Assembly: GCA_027618625.1 (NCBI GenBank)
Contig: JAQCER010000129.1
Coordinates: 1-7,620, forward strand
Source: Verrucomicrobiota bacterium
Lineage (GTDB): Bacteria > Verrucomicrobiota > Verrucomicrobiia > Verrucomicrobiales > DEV007
Direction: 5' to 3'
DNA: 7,620 bases
Shown: positions 1 through 5,676 of the stretch, piece after piece
Layout of the letters: the number at the start of each line of letters is the position of its first letter
How positions within the stretch are numbered: the stretch's first letter is position 1
The notes under the pieces: model-generated
What the model saw: the letters and a program-made list of their open reading frames with translations, nothing else
Databases searched by the model: none
Told to the model about the DNA's origin: nothing
Program-made: the position numbers and the translations under genes

Positions 1-1313
1 GGCTGCAGCCAGCTCCAGCGGCCAGTCAACGAACACTTCTGCGAAGAATCGCCATGGATCTCGTGGGCCGCCCTCCGACGCCGGATGAGATCGTCACCTT
101 CGATGCACTGCCGGAATCGGAGCGTGCGCGGGCGATGTCTCAGACCTATTTGAAGAGCGCGGCATTCAACAGCGTCCTCAGTGAGCATCTCTGGCGGTGG
201 TTTGAAATTCCTTTCCCGTCGGAAGATCAGCGGCATACGGAGAATCGCGATTCGCGACTTAGAGCTGCACTCGCTGATTTTGCTGCTTCGCATCGCTCGG
301 CGGCAGACCTGATCGGTTCCGCTTTCAGTCCAGGGGTGGGAGGCGAGCTGGTTCGACGTTTCACCGATCCTCGCGACCGCGCAGAGTTTGCAGGACGCGC
401 CTTTCTTGGTGTCAGCATCGGTTGTGCGCGTTGTCACAATCACCCACTCGACCGCTGGAGTCAGTCCCAGCATCTCCAGTTTTCGGCGTTCTTCACCGAC
501 GTCGATCGGCCCCGCGTCGGATCAGGGGCAATGATGTCCGGCGAGTTCTATTTACCGGGTGATGGCAAGCATGTTGAGCCAGTGTTGCTGCCGATGGGAC
601 GGAAGATCGAGATCGATCAAAAGGAGCCACGCAGCGAGCACTTGCGAACATTTTTTACCGAAGGCAATCGCGAGCAAATTGCGCGCAATCTTGCCAATCG
701 GGTGTTTGGAGTTTTGACCGGACGGTTCCTGGTGGACGCGGAGGACGACCACCGCCTCAGCAATCCCGCAGTGCATGAACCCGTGCTCGAAGCCCTGACG
801 ACCCACCTGTTGGAGAACGACATGCGCCTGCGACCGTTGTTCGAACTGATCACGACATCGCAGTTTTATGCTGCATCCGGTGTCCCGCCAGATGACGGGT
901 CGCTCACGCTCACCGGTGACCCCGCCTGGCGCTATCTGGCGCGACGGGAACCCCGGGCGTTGAGCCCTCGCCAGTTCCATCGTGCCGTCGAAGGTGTGCT
1001 CGGGGTTACCGTAGTCGCCGAGGAGTTTCCTGAATCGCCGCTGGCCGGCGAGTTGCACCTGCTGAACAGTGGCCAATGGCAACGGGCTCTGGCCGAGCCC
1101 GGAAATCAGGTGGATGTCATCTTTGACTTCGAATCCGATCCTGCCCAGCAACTGCATCAGCTTTACGAATTGGTATTGTCCCGACCACCGCGACCGGAAG
1201 AGGTTTCCGAATTCCTGCCATTACTCCAGGATGCAGGCTCGCCCGGAAGGGCTGCGGGACGAGACCTTGCGTTTGCATTGCTGGCGAGCAGGGAGTTTAG
1301 TTCCATACGGTAG
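1..1313 (+). CDS. DUF1549/DUF1553 domain protein with CxxCH motif, 5'-truncated by window edge
   Basis: The reading frame is open from the first complete codon (base 3) to the TAG at 1311-1313. The ATG at 54 is not the true start: the 17 codons before it (ending TLLRRIA) continue directly into MDLVGRPPTPDEI, which is the usual DUF1549 opening (RR-x-DL-x-G-x-PPTP-x-E). The gene therefore begins outside the window, and any signal peptide or cytochrome-like domain is unseen. Counting from the ATG at 54, the DUF1549 hallmark CARCHNHPLDRW is at residues 124-135; CxxCH is a c-type haem or metal-binding type motif. DUF1553 follows from about residue 208: NREQIARNLANRVFG, then DAEDDHRLSNP, the FELITTSQFY block, RRxPRxLSPRQFHRAV, and the terminal LYELVLSRPPRPEE. 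These domains are frequent in Verrucomicrobiota and Planctomycetota and their biochemical role is unknown. It leads a compact operon with DUF1501 and WD40 genes. The family call is firm; function is not assigned. Confidence 0.93.
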   Translation, partial: LQPAPAASQRTLLRRIAMDLVGRPPTPDEIVTFDALPESERARAMSQTYLKSAAFNSVLSEHLWRWFEIPFPSEDQRHTENRDSRLRAALADFAASHRSAADLIGSAFSPGVGGELVRRFTDPRDRAEFAGRAFLGVSIGCARCHNHPLDRWSQSQHLQFSAFFTDVDRPRVGSGAMMSGEFYLPGDGKHVEPVLLPMGRKIEIDQKEPRSEHLRTFFTEGNREQIARNLANRVFGVLTGRFLVDAEDDHRLSNPAVHEPVLEALTTHLLENDMRLRPLFELITTSQFYAASGVPPDDGSLTLTGDPAWRYLARREPRALSPRQFHRAVEGVLGVTVVAEEFPESPLAGELHLLNSGQWQRALAEPGNQVDVIFDFESDPAQQLHQLYELVLSRPPRPEEVSEFLPLLQDAGSPGRAAGRDLAFALLASREFSSIR

Positions 1314-1318
1314 AATCC

Positions 1319-2593
1319 ATGATGCAACTGAACCGGCGCTACTTTCTGACCATGCTAGGGGGCTTCCCTCTGGTGCCGAGCATTCTATCGGCAGCCCCGC
1401 TGAGAGGAAAGTCGCCCCGCTCACTCATTCTGCTGTGGATGGACGGCGGGATGTCACACATCGATACCCTGGATGCCAAGCCGGAAGCGCCACCGGATAT
1501 CCGGGGTGATCTCGGGACGTTGCGCGCATCGGTAAATGGTGTCTTTGTGGGCGAGCACCTGCCTCGGATCGGCGCGATGATGAAGGATTGTGCCCTGGTG
1601 CGCAGCATCACCAGCCCCGAAGGAAATCACGACCGGGGTTCTCACTTCATGTTGACTGGTCGCCAGCCGTCACCGGTATTGGAGTATCCGTCCCTGGGGT
1701 CAGTGTTAGGGACGTTTAGGCCGGAATCGATCACCGAATCATCCAATGGCCTGCCGCCTTATGTCGCGATTCCTGATGCCCATCCCTATGCGCGACAGGG
1801 ATTCCTGCCTGTCGCAAATGCACCGTTTGAACTGGCGGGAGATCCATCGAATCCCGACTTCCGCGTGAAGCACCTGCAACCGATCGCGGGCATGGATCGC
1901 ACCTTGCGATTGCTGGATCGGTTGGATGCACTCGATGCCGGGCCCCAGTCCGAAAGTGAAGCGGCCAGGGATGCGTTTCTGGCTCAAGGGCGCTACCTCT
2001 CATTGAACTCTGACGTCCGTGCATTGTTCGATCTCGGCGACGAAAAGCAGGAAGTGCGCAACCGTTATGGACGCCACTTTTTCGGGCAATCCTGCCTGCT
2101 GGCTCGACGCCTCGTGCAAGGCGGCGTGCGTACGGTGATGGTGCGCTATACGGGATGGGATCACCACTCCGCCATCACCAATGCGATGACCTACGGCTTT
2201 CCACCAAAGCTTCCAGCACTTGACGAAGGGATTTCCGCATTGCACGAAGATCTGGAGCGCCGAGCTCTGCTCGACGATGTGCTTGTGGTGCTGGCCAGTG
2301 AGTTCGGTCGCACTCCGCGGATCAATCCCGGCGGTGGTCGAGACCACTGGTCGAGGGCGAGTTCGGTTCTGCTGTTCGGGGCGGGGATTCAGAAAGGCTC
2401 CGTTCATGGCACAACCGACGCACGCGGCGAAGAACCCGCATCCGATCCAGTCAGTCCGCAGGATCTGTACGCGACGATGATGACCGCGCTGGGTGCCGAT
2501 GTCAGCAAAGTTCTCTACACTCCGGACGGTCGCCCGATCAGAATCGCCCCAGAGGATGCTCGGGTGATTCCGGAGATACTCAGTGAGGCATGA
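1319..2593 (+). CDS. DUF1501 domain protein, probable Tat-exported alkaline-phosphatase-like fold
   Basis: This 424-residue protein is recognisable as DUF1501, a family placed near the alkaline phosphatase/sulfatase superfamily; no substrate is established. The N-terminus NRRYFLTMLGG (residues 5-15) resembles a twin-arginine signal (RRxFL), followed by a modest hydrophobic stretch and SAAP, suggesting export folded, perhaps with bound metal. Family blocks in order are LLWMDGGMSHIDTLDAKP (residues 38-55), IRGDLG (61-66), HLPRIG (80-85), LVRSITSPEGNHDRG (93-107), GWDHH (279-283), ASEFGRTPRINPGGGRDHW (326-344), GTTDARGE (364-371) and GRPIRI (404-409). The H and D residues in these blocks are the likely metal ligands, by analogy with sulfatases. 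Length and block order look complete. The start lies 5 bp after the preceding stop and has no well-placed Shine-Dalgarno site, so translational coupling is likely. An in-frame ATG follows immediately (1322). Confidence 0.94.
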   Translation: MMQLNRRYFLTMLGGFPLVPSILSAAPLRGKSPRSLILLWMDGGMSHIDTLDAKPEAPPDIRGDLGTLRASVNGVFVGEHLPRIGAMMKDCALVRSITSPEGNHDRGSHFMLTGRQPSPVLEYPSLGSVLGTFRPESITESSNGLPPYVAIPDAHPYARQGFLPVANAPFELAGDPSNPDFRVKHLQPIAGMDRTLRLLDRLDALDAGPQSESEAARDAFLAQGRYLSLNSDVRALFDLGDEKQEVRNRYGRHFFGQSCLLARRLVQGGVRTVMVRYTGWDHHSAITNAMTYGFPPKLPALDEGISALHEDLERRALLDDVLVVLASEFGRTPRINPGGGRDHWSRASSVLLFGAGIQKGSVHGTTDARGEEPASDPVSPQDLYATMMTALGADVSKVLYTPDGRPIRIAPEDARVIPEILSEA

Positions 2594-3576
2594 GGAGCTG
2601 GCTGATTGCATTGTCGCTGGTGCCGATGGTGCTGCTGGTCGATCATGGCACCGCGCAGGAACTACTGCGGCATCACGGAGCGATCACGGGAATCGTGCTG
2701 AATGATGGGGGTATGTTAGTGTCGTCACAGTCGGGCATCCTCTTTCACGAACGCGGTGGGACACAGCCTGTACGAATGTTCGCGGCACCTGGCTTTCGAG
2801 TGCAAGCGATCGCGCAAGCCCCGGACAGAACCCTTTACGTGGCGGGTGGCTTGCCTGGCGAGTCGGCGACCGTGGGCCGATTTATTGCTGCTTCTCAAGA
2901 GCTGATTGTGTCACTTCCTTCGAGCAAAGACGTCGCCTTCGGCATTGCTGTTGCGCCGGACGGAAAACACGTCGCTGTTGCGCATTCCGATGGTTCGGTG
3001 ATGGTGGCTAGCGTTGACACTTTGGATGCTGGCAATTGGATTCAGAGTCAAAAGCACACCGCCCCGGCACTCGCGGTAACCTTTTCGCCAGACGGATCGA
3101 TGCTGGCGTCGTGCGGGCTGGACGGCGTCGTACTGGTGGCTCGAACGGCGGAACCCGAGCAGAAGGCGCGCAGTCTTGACGATCATACGGCGGGCGTCGA
3201 GTGCCTGGCATTTTCTCCTGATGGTAAATGGCTGGCCTCGGGATCCCGGGATGCCAAGGTGCGTCTTCACGATTCAGCAACGGGGCGCTTGCTACGAACG
3301 TATTCTGGACTGGGAATGGAGAGCGAGCCCGTCGCCGGTCGCGTTGTGGCTAGAGTTCCATCGATCCTGTGGAGCACCCGCGGCCTGTTTGCCGGGACTT
3401 CGAAGGGAAGCCTCTATCGACTTTCCGAAACGGATGATGGCAGAACGCAGATCTCGTCCGGCAACATCGGTGAGCCGATCACAGCGTTGTGCGAAGCGGG
3501 CGATCAACTCGTTTTTGCAGCGGCAGGACGGCTAATGAAGTTTGACCTGAATGACCAAAGTCCATCTTCTCCCTGA
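2590..3576 (+). CDS. Secreted WD40-repeat beta-propeller protein
   Basis: A 328-residue protein whose ATG overlaps the DUF1501 stop (ATGA, 4 bp), so it is probably translated by coupling. Residues 1-22 form a Sec-type signal peptide: MRSW, a hydrophobic core, then HGTA with likely cleavage before QE. There is no lipobox cysteine. Two strong WD-type repeats are visible at about 156-188 (FSPDGSMLASCGLDG) and 199-238 (FSPDGKWLASGSRDAKVRL), with a third at 113-142 (APDGKHVAVAHSDG). Weaker repeats can be drawn at about 28-57, 68-98, 255-280 and 294-320, which would give seven blades, a single closed propeller. Most blades lack the terminal WD dipeptide. Such propellers are usually protein-interaction scaffolds. 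Placed behind DUF1549/DUF1553 and DUF1501 genes, it probably acts with them in the periplasm or envelope. No catalytic motif is visible. The blade count is my inference by eye. Confidence 0.88.
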   Translation: MRSWLIALSLVPMVLLVDHGTAQELLRHHGAITGIVLNDGGMLVSSQSGILFHERGGTQPVRMFAAPGFRVQAIAQAPDRTLYVAGGLPGESATVGRFIAASQELIVSLPSSKDVAFGIAVAPDGKHVAVAHSDGSVMVASVDTLDAGNWIQSQKHTAPALAVTFSPDGSMLASCGLDGVVLVARTAEPEQKARSLDDHTAGVECLAFSPDGKWLASGSRDAKVRLHDSATGRLLRTYSGLGMESEPVAGRVVARVPSILWSTRGLFAGTSKGSLYRLSETDDGRTQISSGNIGEPITALCEAGDQLVFAAAGRLMKFDLNDQSPSSP

Positions 3577-3716
3577 TGGAGAATGATCGCGCGGCGATTG
3601 TCAGGGATGTTCATTCCGTTCTTCCATTGCCCAGGGGGATAGCACCGATTTTTCGAGCCTGACGACCCTTCTGTGCTTCGATTTTCCTGAATATTTCATT
3701 TTCTTAAAGACGGTTG

Positions 3717-3746
3717 TTGCGAAATGGGTGGAGAGCTTGCCATAGT
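3717..3746 (+). promoter_or_regulatory. Weak candidate promoter for the YycJ-type gene
   Basis: In the 214-bp gap between the WD40 gene and the YycJ-type gene, TTGCGA (3717-3722) and CATAGT (3741-3746) are 18 bp apart, each matching 4 of 6 bases of the sigma-70 consensus. They lie 45 bp before the ATG at 3791. The stretch from about 3680 to 3720 and the last 10 bases before the ATG are AT-richer than the surroundings. No Shine-Dalgarno site is well placed upstream of the ATG. The rest of the gap (3577-3716) holds only short imperfect stem-loops (for example 3583-3601) and no T-tailed terminator or convincing gene. Confidence 0.22.
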
Positions 3747-3790
3747 GGCGATGAAATGCATCGGTCAGGATCGGGTGCTTTTTATTAAAT

Positions 3791-4645
3791 ATGCTGAAAA
3801 TCAACGTCTTAGGGAGTGGAAGTTCCGGGAACTGCGCGCTGGTGCGGTCCGGGAATTCGAGCGTGCTCATCGACGTAGGGTTGAGCGCGAAAAAGGTGTG
3901 CGCGCGCCTGGAGGCGATCGATTTTGATCCAATTGGTCTGACTGGCATTCTACTGACCCACGAGCATGGCGATCACGTGCGGGGCCTGGATGTTTTCTGC
4001 AAAATGGCCGACATCCCTGTGTATTGCAACGCGCTGACAAGAGAGTCGCTGCAGCAGGGGCTGCGGCATCCGAAGCAGTGGCGCATCGCTCAGGCAGGAA
4101 GTCGATTCCTGGTGGGCGACATAGAGGTGTCCGCGTTTTCAGTCATTCACGATGCGGTGGATCCCATGGGCTACGTGCTGTCGGATGGGGAATCCAAATT
4201 AGGTGTCGTGAGTGACATTGGCCACGTCACCGATGGGGTGCGCGCGCATTTGACCGGAGTGGACACTTTGTTCGTGGAAGCCAACTACGATCTGGTGTTG
4301 TTGCAAAATGAAACCAAGCGACCGTGGTCGACCAAGCAACGTATTGCCTCCCGCCATGGCCATTTATCCAATGAGCAAACGGCTGAGCTGGTGGTGGAGT
4401 GTGCCTCGGCCGGGTTGCACAATGTGGTGCTGGGGCACCTGAGTCAGGATTGCAATTCGCCCGAGGTGGCAGTCGAGACCATCAAACGCCACCTGTCTGA
4501 CAAGGGATACCATGGCGTGAAGGTGCACTGTGCTGGAGCTGAAGGACTGGAGGACACGCTGGCGGTGGCTGCTGCTCCGAGGCGGCCTTCGACAGCCAGT
4601 GTCCGGCAGGAGTTGGCGCTCTGGGTGCAGGCTGAGTTGTTCTAA
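3791..4645 (+). CDS. yycJ: YycJ/WalJ-type MBL-fold metallo-hydrolase
   Basis: A 284-residue metallo-beta-lactamase-fold protein of the YycJ (WalJ, VicX) branch, which is related to RNase Z-like and 5'-exonuclease-like hydrolases and in Firmicutes has been linked to DNA repair and to the walRK locus. Here there is no walRK neighbour. The N-terminus VLGSGSSGNCALV (residues 6-18) is the family signature, which fixes the start. Metal-site motifs are THEHGDH (56-62), H120 in VIHD, D142 in VVSDIGH and H216 in LGHLS. The family block GHLSNEQTAELV (190-201) is also present. The usual ESNHD segment of Firmicutes YycJ reads EANYD (163-167), followed by TKRPWSTKQRI. The last 30 residues (AAAPRRPSTAS onward) go beyond the conserved fold. 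It is probably its own transcription unit, cytoplasmic, without signal peptide. Family assignment is strong; substrate is not known. Confidence 0.92.
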   Translation: MLKINVLGSGSSGNCALVRSGNSSVLIDVGLSAKKVCARLEAIDFDPIGLTGILLTHEHGDHVRGLDVFCKMADIPVYCNALTRESLQQGLRHPKQWRIAQAGSRFLVGDIEVSAFSVIHDAVDPMGYVLSDGESKLGVVSDIGHVTDGVRAHLTGVDTLFVEANYDLVLLQNETKRPWSTKQRIASRHGHLSNEQTAELVVECASAGLHNVVLGHLSQDCNSPEVAVETIKRHLSDKGYHGVKVHCAGAEGLEDTLAVAAAPRRPSTASVRQELALWVQAELF

Positions 4646-4666
4646 GAATCTTCCTAAGCTGGTTTC

Positions 4667-4702
4667 GACACAGTGAAGTGAGACTGTGCGTCCCGCCAGT
4701 CT
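4667..4702. repeat. Two overlapping, mutually exclusive stem-loops after the YycJ-type gene
   Basis: CACAGT (4669-4674) pairs with ACTGTG (4683-4688) across an 8-base loop, and can be lengthened by GAC/GTC (4667-4669 with 4690-4692) if a two-base bulge is allowed. AGACTG (4681-4686) can instead pair with CAGTCT (4697-4702). The two structures share 4683-4686 and cannot form together. They begin about 20 bp after the stop of the YycJ-type gene. No T-run follows, so a classic intrinsic terminator is not supported. They may be weak transcript 3'-end structures or chance. Confidence 0.3.
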
Positions 4703-4737
4703 TCAGAGCCGACGGGCAAGGGCGGTCAGGAGAGCGT

Positions 4738-4767
4738 GAAGAAGAAGACCGCTGAGACGGACGGTCT
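4738..4767 (-). terminator. Probable intrinsic terminator of the short-chain dehydrogenase gene
   Basis: Read on the minus strand, downstream of the dehydrogenase stop, AGACCG (4767-4762) pairs with CGGTCT (4751-4746) over a 10-base loop and runs straight into the pyrimidine-rich TCTTCTTC (4745-4738). An alternative hairpin, TGAGAC with GTCTCA (4753-4758 and 4764-4769), uses the same bases. The tail is T/C-mixed, so efficiency may be modest. It is well placed between convergent genes. Confidence 0.42.
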
Positions 4768-4793
4768 CACTTTCTGCGGCACAACTTCCGCTC

Positions 4794-5597
4794 CTACAGT
4801 TTTTTCATGTGCATGCCGCCGTCGATGGTCATGCATTCGCCTGTTGAGAACGGCCAGTCGTTTTGTAAAAAGGATACCACGCCGCGGCCGACGTCTTCTC
4901 CAGTGCCCCAGCGCCGCAGAGGGATGAGGTCGCCTTCTTCGATGATGCGGTCGTACTTGTCTTTTGCTGGTCTGGCCATGTCGGTCGCCATCACTCCAGG
5001 GCGAAGCTCGATCACTTGGGCGACTTCGGCCAGGCGCAGCGCCCAGAGATGATTCGCCATACCGAGGGCTGCCTTCGACAGGCAATAGTCACCGCGGTTC
5101 AGCGAGGCGGTGTCGGCAGAAACGGAACCGATAAAAACCAGCTTGTAGCCGCCGGCGAGTCGGCTGTCGCCGGGGTTTGCCAGCCAGTAGTTGCCAGCTG
5201 ATTGCGAGAGAAAATAGGGAGCTTTGAGGTTCACGTCGATCACTCGATCGAAGCTTTCCTCAGTGGCCTCGGTAATGTCGAGCCGCCCGACGGACGTGAT
5301 GCCGGCATTGTTGATCAAGGCATCGAGTCGGCCGAACATTGCCAATGTTGCGGTGAATAAAGCGTTCCTTTCGGTAGAAATGCCGATGTCGGCCTGCACT
5401 GGCTCAAACCGCTGAAGCTCGCCGTGCGGCGCCACGTTCGCACAGCAGGCTGCCGTTTCGTGAGCGGCTACTTCGTTCCCTGCGTAGTGAATCCCTACGG
5501 ACATTCCTGCTTTCGCGAGTTCGACGGCGATCCCTCTTCCCAATCCACGGCTGGCACCGGTGACGAGCGCAACTGCAGGCTGAATTTTCGATTTCAT
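4794..5597 (-). CDS. Classical short-chain dehydrogenase/reductase, FabG-like
   Basis: A 267-residue NAD(P)-dependent oxidoreductase of the classical SDR family. Visible are the cofactor-binding TGASRGLG (residues 13-20), the NNAG motif (96-99), the structural Asn in DVNLKAP (N123), and a catalytic Ser-Tyr-Lys set: S158 in FIGSVSAD, Y171 and K175 in DYCLSKAALGM, with the expected 13-residue Ser-Tyr spacing. LRPGVMATDMARP (198-210) and the C-terminal STGECMTIDGGMHM are also typical. The segment NRGDYCLSK with the RWGTGEDVGRGVVSFL tail resembles proteins annotated as 3-ketoacyl-ACP reductase outside the fatty-acid operon. No other fab gene is nearby, so a housekeeping FabG role is doubtful and the substrate is open. 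No signal peptide is present, so it should be cytoplasmic. It is transcribed divergently from the NAD(P)HX-repair gene. No well-spaced Shine-Dalgarno site precedes the ATG; GGA abuts it. Confidence 0.92.
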   Translation of the reverse strand: MKSKIQPAVALVTGASRGLGRGIAVELAKAGMSVGIHYAGNEVAAHETAACCANVAPHGELQRFEPVQADIGISTERNALFTATLAMFGRLDALINNAGITSVGRLDITEATEESFDRVIDVNLKAPYFLSQSAGNYWLANPGDSRLAGGYKLVFIGSVSADTASLNRGDYCLSKAALGMANHLWALRLAEVAQVIELRPGVMATDMARPAKDKYDRIIEEGDLIPLRRWGTGEDVGRGVVSFLQNDWPFSTGECMTIDGGMHMKKL

Positions 5598-5676
5598 TCC
5601 AGCACGATGCCGCTTTGCTCGTGGAGGGAAAGCAATTTTTATTCAGCGCGGCCCAATAATGGGCTACGATGCAGGA
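5598..5676. promoter_or_regulatory. Divergent promoter region with an inverted repeat
   Basis: This 79-bp region separates the starts of the dehydrogenase (minus) and the NAD(P)HX-repair gene (plus), so both promoters must lie in or near it. AATAAT (5655-5660) matches the -10 consensus at 5 of 6 bases for plus-strand transcription, but no good -35 box lies 16-18 bp upstream. It sits inside an inverted repeat, GCCCA (5651-5655), ATAA, TGGGC (5660-5664), which could be an operator half-site pair. The AT-rich run at 5634-5642 could serve the minus strand. All of this is inference from short motifs. Confidence 0.35.

Noticed and set aside
552..1157. 201-residue open frame on the minus strand inside the DUF1549/DUF1553 gene
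   Set aside because: It is fully antisense to a well-supported gene, has no recognisable domain, and such long antisense frames are common in GC-rich coding DNA.
1069..1509. 146-residue plus-strand frame bridging the DUF1549/DUF1553 and DUF1501 genes, considered as a frameshifted fusion
   Set aside because: Both flanking genes keep complete conserved C- and N-terminal blocks in their own frames, so no frameshift is needed and this frame is a shadow.
2000..2611. 203-residue open frame on the minus strand inside the DUF1501 gene
   Set aside because: It is antisense to conserved DUF1501 motifs, has a composition rich in Arg, His and Ser typical of a shadow frame, and shows no family features.
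3561..3601. Stem-loops after the WD40 gene (TCCATC/GATGGA and ATCGC/GCGAT) as an operon terminator
   Set aside because: The stems are short (5-6 bp, with wobble pairs if extended), one includes the stop codon, and no T-run follows.
3641..3779. Long-range imperfect inverted repeat AGCACCGAT / ATCGGGTGCT in the gap before the YycJ-type gene
   Set aside because: The arms are short, differ by a one-base bulge and lie about 120 bp apart; this is compatible with chance.
3724..3927. 67-residue plus-strand frame overlapping the start of the YycJ-type gene
   Set aside because: It is out of frame with the conserved protein, is Arg/Glu-rich without a motif, and disagrees with the family N-terminus at 3791.
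3601..3948. 115-residue minus-strand frame covering the gap before the YycJ-type gene and its first 50 codons
   Set aside because: It overlaps the certain N-terminus of the YycJ-type protein on the opposite strand, has no recognisable domain, and occupies the region where that gene's promoter must lie.
4776..4805. GCGG/CCGC hairpin followed by TTTTTT as a plus-strand terminator for the YycJ-type gene
   Set aside because: The stem is only 4 bp, eight bases separate it from the T-run, and the T-run encodes the Lys-Lys codons at the end of the convergent dehydrogenase gene.
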